A stretch of 13,747 bases of DNA from Streptomyces speibonae (GTDB lineage: Bacteria > Actinomycetota > Actinomycetes > Streptomycetales > Streptomycetaceae). The notes beneath the pieces were generated by a model. It worked only from the letters and a program-made list of their open reading frames with translations, was not told the DNA's origin and did no database searches. Position numbers and translations under genes: made by a program. The DNA lies in NCBI GenBank assembly GCA_000715605.1, contig KL568531.1:38575-52321 (forward strand), written 5' to 3'. Within the stretch, counting starts at the first letter, position 1, and the number at the start of each line of letters is the position of its first letter. Below are positions 1 through 7,639 of this stretch, in pieces.

Positions 1-205
1 CGCCGGACGGGCGGCCGAAGGTGTCGCCGAGGTAGCCGAGTTCGATGCCGGCCACGTGTTTCACCAGGCCCAGGAGGTTGGTCCCGGTCGGGGTCATCGG
101 GCGCCGGATGTCGTACTCGGACAGCCCCTCGAGCTTCCACAGCAGGGCGTCGCGGGCCTCCTGGAGATAGCGGTGCAGGTCCGCCTTGGCGCCGGACACG
201 GTCAC
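1..205 (-). CDS. DinB/DUF664 family protein, N-terminal part
   Basis: Partial gene that leaves the window on the left; 68 residues are visible. The start is a GTG at 205-203 that overlaps the TGA of the upstream gene (GTGA), so the two are probably translationally coupled. The visible part is helical and contains 'GLVKHVAGIELGYLGDTFG' at about residues 46-64, which matches the first conserved block of DinB/DUF664 four-helix-bundle proteins. His50 is the likely first metal ligand; the later ligands lie outside the window. Members are metal-dependent enzymes, often thiol-S-transferases in actinobacteria (mycothiol/bacillithiol type). The exact reaction cannot be inferred here. Family assignment is fairly firm, function open. 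Confidence 0.75.
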   Translation of the reverse strand, partial: MTVSGAKADLHRYLQEARDALLWKLEGLSEYDIRRPMTPTGTNLLGLVKHVAGIELGYLGDTFGRPSG

Positions 206-690
206 GGAGTCAGCCCGCCCTCCGCGCGGGGCGCGTCCAGCCAGCGGCCGTCGCGCATCAGGGTGCGTCCCGGCAGCTCGTTCGCCTCCCGCCAGGCCTG
301 GACGCGCAGCGGCCGGATGCGGAAGTACTGGTACGGCCGGTCGAGCTTGCGCGGGTCGAACCCGGTCTTCTCGGCGAACGCGTCACCGGTTCCGGCGCCG
401 AGCTCGGCGACGTCGACGGGCTCGGCGGTGCCGTCGACGAGCACGACGTCACGCGTCGGTCCGAGTCCTACGCGCACCCGGGGGTCGGCCAGCAGATTGC
501 GGCTGGTGACCGACGAGCGCGGCGTCGAGACGAGCAGCGCGTCCCCGTCCCAGAGGAACGACAACGGAACCAGATGCACCCCACCGGACGCGCCCGCGGT
601 GGCGACCCAGAGATCAACATCGCCCTCCAGCCGCTCCCGCGTGTCCCGCACCCGCTCCCCGAACCCCCGCGCCGCGACGTCCTCGCTCAT
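202..690 (-). CDS. Pyridoxamine 5'-phosphate oxidase-fold (FMN/F420 split-barrel) protein
   Basis: 162 residues from the ATG at 690-688, which is preceded by a strong GGGGAGGG ribosome binding site at about 693-700. An upstream in-frame start at 741 lacks such a site. The segment from about residue 38 to 97 ('VHLVPLSFLWDGDALLVST', then 'SRNLLADPRVRVGLG' and a strand ending 'DGTAEPV') is the usual flavin/deazaflavin split-barrel core, and 'YQYFRIRPLRVQAWRE' near residue 120 is the typical closing strand. Length and pattern fit small actinobacterial PPOX-class oxidoreductases. Substrate and cofactor (FMN or F420) are not decidable. It lies upstream of the DinB gene with a 4-base stop/start overlap, so the two form an operon. 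Codon use is ordinary for the host, so this is probably the chromosomal flank of the transposon. Confidence 0.85.
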   Translation of the reverse strand: MSEDVAARGFGERVRDTRERLEGDVDLWVATAGASGGVHLVPLSFLWDGDALLVSTPRSSVTSRNLLADPRVRVGLGPTRDVVLVDGTAEPVDVAELGAGTGDAFAEKTGFDPRKLDRPYQYFRIRPLRVQAWREANELPGRTLMRDGRWLDAPRAEGGLTP

Positions 691-1051
691 ATCCCTCCCC
701 TTCCTCGAAGACCCCCACGCTAAGCGCTGCCCGGTCCCCACCGCTTCTCCATAACCGACCGACCGCTGTGACTCGCAACGGTAGTTGTCACCGTAGCGTT
801 CGCTGACCTGCGGCGCCCCGCCGGGACCGCAGCGCTTTCTGTCACTGAATGCGCGCGATTGTTGTCACTTCCGGGCTGTTCTCAATCGTGTTGTCACCAG
901 CTCCGGAGAACCGCTCTCTGCCTGACGATCCGGGCAGTTCCCTGGTGATGTGGACGACGTGCGTTCCCGCGTACAGCCCGCGTGCGGGGCCGGAGCCTCG
1001 GACGAGGGCCTGTGGTCGCATAGGTGCAAGTGGGAGTCCCTGCTCGCTCCG
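691..1051. other. Intergenic region between the PPOX gene and the transposition operon
   Basis: About 360 bases between divergent genes. It holds the promoter side of the PPOX gene, the set of TGTCAC motifs annotated separately, and a region around 811-835 rich in GCGG/CCGC that could fold locally. The first usable start in the tnsA frame is a GTG at 950, so 950-1051 may be coding if translation begins there. No convincing -35/-10 pair was seen for the operon, and no other gene. Confidence 0.5.
785..898. repeat. Four direct TGTCAC motifs, probable left-end TnsB binding sites
   Basis: TTGTCAC occurs at 785-791, 862-868 and 891-897, and CTGTCAC at 839-845, all in the same orientation. The two innermost copies also share flanking bases: GCGATTGTTGTCAC at 855-868 and AATCGTGTTGTCAC at 884-897. 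They lie immediately upstream of tnsA, where Tn7- and Tn5053-type elements carry arrays of transposase binding sites, and TGTCA is also how Tn5053-group termini begin. The element tip could be the TGT at 840 or at 786; the sequence alone does not decide. No matching array in inverted orientation was found downstream. The repeats are directly visible; their role is inferred from position. Confidence 0.55.
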
Positions 1052-1813
1052 GTGTCTGTGGCGCCGGGCAGGAGCGGGCTGGATCTCGGGCCGGAGTGGA
1101 CTCGTCGCTGGACGGCGACTTGGCGGACAGCGGGCAACGAGGTGTCCTGCACTGTGAGGGACTTGGCCCACACACGTATCGCAGACGCTACGCCGATGCG
1201 CTGGTTCTCCTGGCGGCGGGCCCAACGTCACCGCCCTGGTCTTCAGTTTCTCGTCAGCACGGGCCGTCATCACGGGACAGAGAGCCTGGAGGAGGCCCGC
1301 CTGCTGCTGGCCCTCGACTTCGCGGCCAACTTGGTTGACGTGGTGTCGCAGCCCATGCGGCTTCGGTTCGATACCACGACCGGTCGCCGCGGGCATATCC
1401 CGGACTTCCTCGCGGTGACCCACACTGGCGCTTGGCTGATCGACGTACGGCCGTGGGCGTTGATCGAGCCGAAGGACCTGGAAGCGTTCGCTGCGGCTGC
1501 CGAGGTCGCGCTGGTCTGCGGCTGGCACTACGTGGTTGCGGCGGGGTGGAAGAAACACGTCACGGCCACCCTAGACGTGTTCTCCTCCCAGCGGCGGGCC
1601 CTGTCTGACCCGCTCGCGCTGCGGCCGCGCTTGTTGGCAGCAGCAGCCCAGGATGGCGGGACATTCGGCGAACTCGCAGATGCGGCGCCGTTTCCGCCGC
1701 TGGCCAGGGCTCAGCTCCTGCATTTGCTCTGGCACCGGCAGCTCGGTATCGATCTGAGCCAGCCGTTCGGGGATCGTTCCGTCGTGATCCATTCGCAGGG
1801 AGGGGAGCGGTGA
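1052..1813 (+). CDS. tnsA: TnsA-like transposase endonuclease subunit
   Basis: TnsA cuts the non-transferred strand at the transposon ends and works as a complex with TnsB. The protein shows the family's restriction-endonuclease-like core. Numbering from a GTG at 950, 'TGRHHGTESLEEARLLLALDF' (about 104-124) holds the first acidic residue (Glu114/115), 'GHIPDFL' holds Asp152, and 'WLIDVRP' (162-168) replaces the classic strand ending in a Lys, with Arg167 in the basic position. The C-terminal third is helical, including 'LLHLLWHRQLGIDLSQP'. The start is uncertain: GTG 1052 begins 'VSVAPGRSGLDLGPEW', which looks like a plausible N-terminus, but no start has a good ribosome binding site and GTG 950 stays possible. 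The stop overlaps the start of tnsB (GTGA), so the genes are coupled. Assignment rests on motif and context. Confidence 0.85.
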   Translation: MSVAPGRSGLDLGPEWTRRWTATWRTAGNEVSCTVRDLAHTRIADATPMRWFSWRRAQRHRPGLQFLVSTGRHHGTESLEEARLLLALDFAANLVDVVSQPMRLRFDTTTGRRGHIPDFLAVTHTGAWLIDVRPWALIEPKDLEAFAAAAEVALVCGWHYVVAAGWKKHVTATLDVFSSQRRALSDPLALRPRLLAAAAQDGGTFGELADAAPFPPLARAQLLHLLWHRQLGIDLSQPFGDRSVVIHSQGGER

Positions 1814-4065
1814 GGGCGGCTAGGGTCCTGGACTTGTCTCCTGGGGCGGCTCTGGTGGTGGACGGCACGGAGTGGACCGTCGAGCGCCGCGAGCCGGAGC
1901 TGGGTCGGGTCCAACTGGTCCGGCACGACGGTGCCCGGCAGCGGGTGAGCTTCCATTTCCTGGCCAACCATCCCAGTTGCCGCTCATCGTCCACGACCTC
2001 GGCCCGGGGAGCCGACCGAGGCCGTCAGCCGAAGACCCTGCGGGATCTGGAGCCGGGGCGTCGGGAGCTCGCAGCATCCAGGCTGGCGCACCTGCTGGAA
2101 GTGGAGACGGGTTTCCGTAGTGGTGATCCTCTGCGGGCCGCGCCGGGCGAGCCGAAGCCGGAGTACGATCCGGCCACGACGACGCTGACGGATCGCCGAC
2201 GTGCCAAGGTTGCCGAACTGAAGTCCATGGACCGGCAGCAGGCCAAGTTGCTGGGACTGGACCGGGTCGGTTACCGCACCCTGATCCGGTGGGACCAGCG
2301 TCGGCGGAAGGCCGGACTGGTCGGCTGCGCGGACGATCGATGGCTGCGCCAGAGCGGCGGGCACCCCAGCATCACAGAGGAGATCCGGGAGGCGATCTTC
2401 GCGGTCCGCGCGGAGACGCTGCACCGGTCGAAGGTGACTATGCGGACCCGTGAACGCATGATCCACCAGTACGTGCGCGAAACCTTCCCTGGCCAGGACG
2501 TCCCTGTCCCCTGCTACAACACCTTGCGGGCCGTCTGGCGCGAGTGGTTCGGGCCGGCTGGGGCACGCCAACGCTATGCTCGCTCGGCCGAACTACCAGT
2601 GAAGAGCGGTCACGTCTTCGTCCACCGTCCCGGCCAGGTGGTCGCGCTCGACACCACGGTGTTGCCCGTGATGGTCCGCGAGAGCGTGTTCGGCGACCCG
2701 GTGAAGTGCCACCTCACTCTCGCCATGGACGTGCACACGCACTCCCTCTGTGCCTTCCGGTTAACCCTGGTCTCCGACAAGTCGGTGGACGTCGCGATGC
2801 TGCTGCGGGACGTCATGCTGCCCCTGCCCATGAGGACGGACTGGGGCGACGAACTGGAGTGGCCCTATCCCGGCCTGCCCGCCGCAGTGGTCGCCGAGTT
2901 CGCCGGGCACAAGGTCGCTGGCCTGCCGTTCTTCACCCCGGAGACCGTGACCACCGATCACGGGTCCGTTTACCGCAATCATCACTTGGTCGACGTCCAG
3001 CGGGTACTTGGCTGCAACATCCTCCCCAGCCGTGTCTTGCGTCCCACCGATAAGTCCGCCTGCGAGAGGGCCTTCGGCGCCATCAGGACCCTGCTGTTCG
3101 AGCAACTGCCTGGCTACACCGGCATTGACCCCGCCGACCGTGGTGCCGACCCGGAAGGCGACGCGGTGCTGACCATCGATGAGATGGAGCACGTGATCGC
3201 CACCTGGATCGTTGCCGTCTGGCAACGGCGCAGGCTCGGCGAATACGCACCCAGCTGGGACCCCGGAGGTGACCACAGCCCCAACTCGCTGTTCGCCGCC
3301 TCGTTCGCGCAGGCCGGCTTCGCCATGGAGATCCCTTCACCCGAGCTGTTCTATGAGCTGCTGCCTGTCCACTACGTCCAAAAGATCGATCCCCGGCGCG
3401 GGGTGAAGATCCGCGGGCTTTGGTACGACGGCCCCGCCTTGGCCCCCTACCGGGGCCAGCACTCCACCCGCGGCGGCAAGTACAAGGGCAAATGGGTCAT
3501 CCACCGCGACCCCAGGGACCGCCGCAGGGTGTTTTTCCAGGACCCACTCACCCACGACTGGCACCCGCTGCCCTGGACCGGACTGCCGCCAAATGGGCAG
3601 GCCCCTGCCTTCGGCGACGCCCGGGTACGCGAACTGCTCAAGAAGGCCGAAGCCCACGATCTGCGTCCCCGCACGGATGACGAACTGCTCCCCGTTCTCC
3701 TGGAGCTGGTCGGTTCCCGTATCCCCGTGAGCCAGTGGAAGACCCAGATGCCCAAGACCGCGCGGAGCGAGCACGCCCGTGAGGTCACCCAGGCCGACGC
3801 CGCCCAGGCTGACCGCCCGTCGGCCACCGCACCCATCCGACACCAGACCGCAGCCGGGTCAGTGGTGACCCCGCTCCGCTGGTCCGAGCGGGCCCGGGAA
3901 GCAGACGCCAGCATCGACAGCGCACGACGCCACCGCCGCGAACAGGCAGTCAAGGGCCGACCGAAACCGCCGCCTCCCCTCGGCGCTTCCCTGCGCAACC
4001 GCGACCTGTTCCTACTGCCCGAGGCCGACGAGGAGGATCAGCCCGATGGCGGACCGACCAGATGA
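1810..4065 (+). CDS. tnsB: TnsB-like DDE transposase
   Basis: 751 residues from GTG 1810, which overlaps the tnsA stop and follows GGGGAG. It is the strand-transfer transposase (Mu/Tn7/IS3-like rve integrase fold). The catalytic triad is visible: Asp281 in 'VVALDTTVLPV', Asp383 in 'TVTTDHGSVYRNH' and Glu419 in 'DKSACERAFGAIRTLL', with the expected 35 residues between the second Asp and the Glu. Helix-turn-helix and linker regions for end binding fill residues about 120-260, including 'IREAIFAVRAETLHRSKVT'. After the catalytic domain comes a beta-barrel (Mu-C like) region around 535-610, then a basic, proline-rich tail (about 690-751) that is likely to contact TnsC. Codon 318 (2761-2763) is TTA, rare in streptomycetes. 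The last 20 bases overlap tnsC. Length is normal for the family and no disruption was seen. Confidence 0.93.
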   Translation: MRAARVLDLSPGAALVVDGTEWTVERREPELGRVQLVRHDGARQRVSFHFLANHPSCRSSSTTSARGADRGRQPKTLRDLEPGRRELAASRLAHLLEVETGFRSGDPLRAAPGEPKPEYDPATTTLTDRRRAKVAELKSMDRQQAKLLGLDRVGYRTLIRWDQRRRKAGLVGCADDRWLRQSGGHPSITEEIREAIFAVRAETLHRSKVTMRTRERMIHQYVRETFPGQDVPVPCYNTLRAVWREWFGPAGARQRYARSAELPVKSGHVFVHRPGQVVALDTTVLPVMVRESVFGDPVKCHLTLAMDVHTHSLCAFRLTLVSDKSVDVAMLLRDVMLPLPMRTDWGDELEWPYPGLPAAVVAEFAGHKVAGLPFFTPETVTTDHGSVYRNHHLVDVQRVLGCNILPSRVLRPTDKSACERAFGAIRTLLFEQLPGYTGIDPADRGADPEGDAVLTIDEMEHVIATWIVAVWQRRRLGEYAPSWDPGGDHSPNSLFAASFAQAGFAMEIPSPELFYELLPVHYVQKIDPRRGVKIRGLWYDGPALAPYRGQHSTRGGKYKGKWVIHRDPRDRRRVFFQDPLTHDWHPLPWTGLPPNGQAPAFGDARVRELLKKAEAHDLRPRTDDELLPVLLELVGSRIPVSQWKTQMPKTARSEHAREVTQADAAQADRPSATAPIRHQTAAGSVVTPLRWSERAREADASIDSARRHRREQAVKGRPKPPPPLGASLRNRDLFLLPEADEEDQPDGGPTR

Positions 4066-5317
4066 GAGCGGCATCGTCCCATTTCTGCGAGCCGGACCAC
4101 CACCGGACCGCACCCGCCGCGAAGGCTGGCAGCAGTGGCGCAAGCAACGGGACCAGTTCACCCCGGCTCCCAGGCTCTCCCCGGAGGAGTACGCGGCCCT
4201 TAGCCCCCGCCGTAGGGGCCTGCACGACATCCACCGCACAGCCACCCACATGAACATCGGGCTGCTGGAGACCCCGATGAGCTCCAAGGTCACCAAGCAC
4301 ATGCGGTCCCGGCTGCGGAACAATGCGCTGAACTTCGAGCCGGGCACCCGCGACGGCCTAATGATCAGCGGCGGCGGATACCTAGGCAAAACCGAGACGG
4401 CCTGCGCCGCCGCAGCCGCGTTCGAAGACGTCTGGCGGGACCTGCACCACCAGCTCCTGCCTCCCCCGGTCGAAGGCACCCGGGACCTCTTCGTTCCGGT
4501 CGCCTACTGCCGAACCCCGGTGCGGGCCACACCGAAAGCGCTCTGCGCGACCATCCTCGACTTCTACGGCGCCCCGCACCCCAAGACCCTCAACGGCCTG
4601 ATCCGCGCCGTCAAAGACTCCCTGCGGGACCATCGCACCAGCGCTCTGCTGCTGGACGACATCACCAGACTCCGCCTCCACCGCGAAGACGACCAAGACA
4701 CTCTCGACCTCATCCGCGAGCTGATGGACTTGAACGTTACCTTAGTCCTCATCGGCGTCGACATTCCCCGCTCGGGCCTAGTCAGGGGCGGCTTCGCCGA
4801 CCCGAGCACGGGCCAGTGGATCGTCCCGCCGGTCTACGCAGGCAAGAGCCACAACCCGGCTGCCGCCACCCAGACCGAGCGGCGCTTCGACCTGGTCGAC
4901 CTCGACCCCTTCGACTACGACACTATCGAGGGCACGTCTGCCTTCATCGAGCACCTGGCCGGGATCGAGGACCGGCTCCGGTTGCTCCGAGCCTGGCCAG
5001 GCATGCTCACCGAGGGCGAGATGCCCGAGTACCTCTACCGGCGCACCCGCGGGATCGTCGGCCTGCTTAAGCGACTCATCGAGGCCGGCAGCACCGACGC
5101 GATCGAGTCCGGCAGTGAAGAGCTGACTCCCGAACAGCTGGCTAAGATCCCCATCCGGCTAGGCAACCTCGCCGACCGGGACCCCTCCGAAATCCCCGAG
5201 ATTCCCACGGCCGATCCTCTTCCGGAGCATCTGAGTAAACCCACACCCCGGCGCAGAGCGCGGAACACGGTCTTCGATGATCGCGGTGACCGCGCCGCAG
5301 GAGGAACCCGGCCATGA
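4046..5317 (+). CDS. tnsC: TnsC-like AAA+ ATPase
   Basis: 423 residues. TnsC is the ATP-dependent regulator that links the target selector to TnsA/TnsB. The ATG at 4046 has AGGAGG at 4031-4036 and starts 20 bases inside tnsB. Walker A is 'GGGYLGKT' (109-116, Lys115) and Walker B is 'ALLLDDI' (200-206, Asp204/Asp205). The segment 'LVLIGVDIPRSGL' (233-245) sits where TnsC and TniB proteins have a sensor strand. The C-terminal stretch 'YLYRRTRGIVGLLKRLIEA' is the helical lid seen in TniB/TnsC. The tail (about 370-423) is polar and basic and may bind TniQ or TnsB. Codon 233 (4742-4744) is TTA. The stop overlaps the TniQ start as ATGA. Family assignment is secure; details of partner binding are inferred. 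Confidence 0.92.
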   Translation: MADRPDESGIVPFLRAGPPPDRTRREGWQQWRKQRDQFTPAPRLSPEEYAALSPRRRGLHDIHRTATHMNIGLLETPMSSKVTKHMRSRLRNNALNFEPGTRDGLMISGGGYLGKTETACAAAAAFEDVWRDLHHQLLPPPVEGTRDLFVPVAYCRTPVRATPKALCATILDFYGAPHPKTLNGLIRAVKDSLRDHRTSALLLDDITRLRLHREDDQDTLDLIRELMDLNVTLVLIGVDIPRSGLVRGGFADPSTGQWIVPPVYAGKSHNPAAATQTERRFDLVDLDPFDYDTIEGTSAFIEHLAGIEDRLRLLRAWPGMLTEGEMPEYLYRRTRGIVGLLKRLIEAGSTDAIESGSEELTPEQLAKIPIRLGNLADRDPSEIPEIPTADPLPEHLSKPTPRRRARNTVFDDRGDRAAGGTRP

Positions 5318-6540
5318 CGAGGGTACTTCGCCAGTTGCCCCGCGGCCTGGCCCCGCTGGCCGACGAGACTCTGCCCGGTTACATCCTCCGCCTCGCCCAC
5401 CGCTTGGGCACCGCCCCGGGCGATATCGCCGCCCGCACCGGTCTGTCCGAGAGGCCTGCAGGGCTCCTCCCTCTGGGATTCCTGCACGAGGTGGGTCCCG
5501 CCACAACACAAGTATTCGCCCAGGTCACCCGGCTCACCCCACAGGAAGTCGCTGGGCTTGGCCTGGCCGCGCTCAGCTCGCGATACGGCCCACTCGATCT
5601 CAGCCACACCTCCGCCAAGGTCACCCGATCAGTGATCAACAACAATCCATGGGCCTACTTCCGATCCACCCGCTACTGCCCGCACTGCCTCGCCGGCGAC
5701 GGCAGCGAAATTCAGCGGCTGCACGGTGGGTCCTGGCAACGGCTCTGGCGTCTCCCCGTGGTTTTCGCCTGTCCCAAGCACCACTGCTTCCTCCAGAACC
5801 GATGCCCGGCTTGCGACCAACTCGTGCAGTTCACCGCTCGCACGCGCAGCCTGATCCCCCGGCCCGGAGACGCCAGCCTGCGTCCCGCTCAGTGCCGGGC
5901 CATCGCGGGATCATCCCGATCCGATCGAGTCCCCGCTTGCGGCTACTCACTCGACAGCACGCTTCCGAACACCGCCAGCCCGCTGGATGACCGGTCGCGC
6001 AGCGCACTCCTCTGTCTTCAGAGCCGATTCCACGCGCTCCTGACGGCAGCAGACATTGAAACCACCCACAGCATCGGAATGTCGGTCTCCACCAGCCAGT
6101 ACTTCATGGACCTGCGCACTCTCATGGCATTGATCTTCGTGTCCTGGCCTGCGGGACGCTCCTACGCGACCACCCCGAGCCTCGCATCAGCCCTCGACGC
6201 CGAAGCCGAACGTCGGCACAAGGCGTACCGCGACCTGCAAGCGAGACCAGGCAAGCGTCACCACTCGCGGGCCTACTCCGCTCCGCCCGACGACGCCGTT
6301 GTCACCGGCGCAGTTCTCGGCATAGCGGAGACCCTCCTTAGCGTCCAGAACCACGCCACAGCTGCCGAGACTCTCTTCCCCCTCGTCCTCCGATCGATTG
6401 ATCGCGACCCGGCCGCGAGCTACTACCTACGCGCTATGCGTCGCGGCACATCGCCGTCCTTGCAGGCGGCGCTACATGTCGACCGGCGCAAGGGCAGTCT
6501 TCGAGCTCACGCCCGAGCCAAGGGGAGTGGGGAAACATAA
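5314..6540 (+). CDS. tniQ: TniQ family target-selection protein
   Basis: 408 residues from the ATG at 5314, with GCAGGAGG just upstream and an ATGA overlap with tnsC. TniQ/TnsD proteins choose the insertion target and recruit TnsC. The N-terminal signature is present (a proline/leucine segment, then 'DETLPGYILRLAHRLG' at 17-32). The zinc-binding region reads 'RYCPHC' (Cys122, Cys125), a Trp-rich link (141-147), 'FACPKHHC' (Cys153, His156/157) and 'RCPACDQL' (Cys164, Cys167). A further cysteine pair (Cys194, Cys209) suggests a second, less typical knuckle. The C-terminal half is less conserved and may carry site specificity. It is shorter than long TnsD-type proteins but larger than minimal CAST TniQ forms. 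It has no partner guide system in view, so it probably reads a DNA site directly. Confidence 0.92.
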   Translation: MTRVLRQLPRGLAPLADETLPGYILRLAHRLGTAPGDIAARTGLSERPAGLLPLGFLHEVGPATTQVFAQVTRLTPQEVAGLGLAALSSRYGPLDLSHTSAKVTRSVINNNPWAYFRSTRYCPHCLAGDGSEIQRLHGGSWQRLWRLPVVFACPKHHCFLQNRCPACDQLVQFTARTRSLIPRPGDASLRPAQCRAIAGSSRSDRVPACGYSLDSTLPNTASPLDDRSRSALLCLQSRFHALLTAADIETTHSIGMSVSTSQYFMDLRTLMALIFVSWPAGRSYATTPSLASALDAEAERRHKAYRDLQARPGKRHHSRAYSAPPDDAVVTGAVLGIAETLLSVQNHATAAETLFPLVLRSIDRDPAASYYLRAMRRGTSPSLQAALHVDRRKGSLRAHARAKGSGET

Positions 6541-7011
6541 GTCTTCAGTGAGTGATCGCTTGGGCGTCATGGTCGCCCCGAGTAACTAGCAGAGTCATCG
6601 GTCGAGGAACTCGGCCCAGATGCACTCGATGCAGCGGTCGGAGGCGACCATTACAGAGCGGAGGTCGCCTTGGTTCTGCGGCGGCGCACCGCATTTCGGT
6701 GGAGGTCGTAGCACTGCCCCGTACTGTCGGCGGCAAGTCGCGAGTGAGGGGACAATCAGTAGCGTCCCGAGGAGGTCACCAGGGCGGGTGGAACGGGACG
6801 GGACGGGAGCGACCAGCGCGGCGTTCGCTGACAAGCAAGCGTGTTGGGCTGCTTCAAGCCGTTCTCGGAGCGTCAATGCCCATGCCTCGAGTGCCGTCGA
6901 GACTGGACGACGGAATGGGCAGGCTTTGGTGACCAACTGCCCGGTCTCGAGTAGTTAGTAATCACGCTCTCCGGGTTAAAAGCCTGGCTGGCTGCCATCA
7001 GTAGACTAGTG
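6541..7011. other. Gap between TniQ and the cargo genes, no convincing gene
   Basis: About 470 bases between the convergent TniQ and Nmad2 genes. The open frames here start with TTG or lack ribosome binding sites and show no recognisable domain. It contains a short GGGAC tandem run (about 6795-6808), and three sequences that loosely resemble inverted TTGTCAC motifs: GGACAATC near 6750, CTGACAAG near 6829 and GGTGACCAAC near 6928. It also carries the 12-mer GCGTTCGCTGAC at 6821-6832, which is found at 796-807 by the left-end repeats. These could be decayed end sequence or chance. A GCC/GGC-rich stretch with T residues at about 6977-6995 (minus-strand sense) might end the cargo transcript, but the stem is only four pairs. 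Confidence 0.4.
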
Positions 7012-7623
7012 CTAATTATTCCGATCCCAATCGGCGGGAGCAGCGACGAATCCATGGTCTGACAATGAGCGGAACCACTTTTCAAAACGTGCCACTAGGG
7101 CGACCGGGAAATCGCTCTTGTGTCCGCGGGTTGCGCAGATGTCGTACCCGTTGCAATTCCTCAACTCGGCAGGAATTTTCGGCCCCTCGCTGCCGTAGTA
7201 GGCGAAATCTGTCGAGATTAGAACCTTTGGACTCTGCGTATCGATGTTCAGGTTGGCTGGATTGGTAGCGCCGTTTTCTAGGCTGTGGTGAGAATCTTCC
7301 TGTATCCAGGCGCCGGATCGTTCATCTCGATGGTAGATATTGTCCCCGTAGGCCTGCTTCACACTTCCGTGTAGATTTGGTCTTTTTTCAAGGAAGCGCG
7401 AGTCCTCCCAGTACTCATCGAAGGTGAGTACTTCGGTTACTTTCATGGCATAGACGAGAAAGCCTCGACGCTGAGTTTCTGCGGACCCGGTGCCCACTAC
7501 CCAGTCGTCCACTCTGGCGACTCTCCTAATCACCGGCTTACACGTAGCTAGCGTGCAAAACCCGTGAAATGGGTTTGGAGCGAATCCATAGTCCCGCGCA
7601 ACGACATAGGAGTAGATCCTCAT
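7012..7623 (-). CDS. Nmad2 (nucleotide modification associated domain 2) family protein
   Basis: 203 residues from the ATG at 7623-7621, with AGGA about six bases upstream and 16 bases after the stop of the TIR-like gene. The whole protein reads as one Nmad2 domain: 'YVVARDYGFAPNPFHGFCTL' at 6-25, 'DWVVGTGS' (40-47), 'AYGDNIYHRD' (91-100), 'WIQEDSHHSLENG' (106-118) and 'ATRGHKSDFP' (164-173). The repeated conserved His, Asp and Asn residues point to an enzyme or nucleotide-binding fold. The family was defined by its association with DNA-base-modification genes in phages and bacteria; its reaction has, to my knowledge, not been shown. Paired with a TIR-like gene it may make, sense or break down a modified nucleotide. 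GC content is below that of the tns genes (hand count 29/60 for 7321-7380), which suggests transfer. Confidence 0.85.
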   Translation of the reverse strand: MRIYSYVVARDYGFAPNPFHGFCTLATCKPVIRRVARVDDWVVGTGSAETQRRGFLVYAMKVTEVLTFDEYWEDSRFLEKRPNLHGSVKQAYGDNIYHRDERSGAWIQEDSHHSLENGATNPANLNIDTQSPKVLISTDFAYYGSEGPKIPAELRNCNGYDICATRGHKSDFPVALVARFEKWFRSLSDHGFVAAPADWDRNN

Positions 7624-7639
7624 GTGCGTCCTAACCTCA

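Larger units (their letters stand above)
840..6540 (+). mobile_element. Tn7-like transposon, core transposition module (right end not located)
   Basis: A TnsA-TnsB-TnsC-TniQ operon behind a putative repeat-bearing left end defines a Tn7-like element that cuts both strands (TnsA plus TnsB), so cut-and-paste movement is expected. All four genes are open and carry recognisable catalytic or zinc-binding residues, so the element could be active. The left limit given here is the TGTCAC copy at 840 and is approximate; 786 is an alternative. The right limit given is only the end of TniQ. Tn7-like elements normally carry cargo between their tns genes and the right end, and the lower-GC minus-strand genes at 7012-8950 are the natural candidates. 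No Cas gene or CRISPR array is present, so RNA-guided targeting is not supported in this window. Confidence 0.75.

Noticed and set aside
842..1558. Minus-strand frame of 238 codons opposite tnsA
   Set aside because: Shadow of the tnsA reading frame; no motif and biased composition.
840..6540. CRISPR-associated transposon
   Set aside because: No repeat-spacer array and no Cas gene in the window; TnsA and TniQ alone do not support RNA guidance.
6595..6936. Minus-strand open frame of 113 codons with a few Cys residues near its end
   Set aside because: Only a TTG start, no ribosome binding site, no recognised motif. Kept only as part of the unassigned gap.
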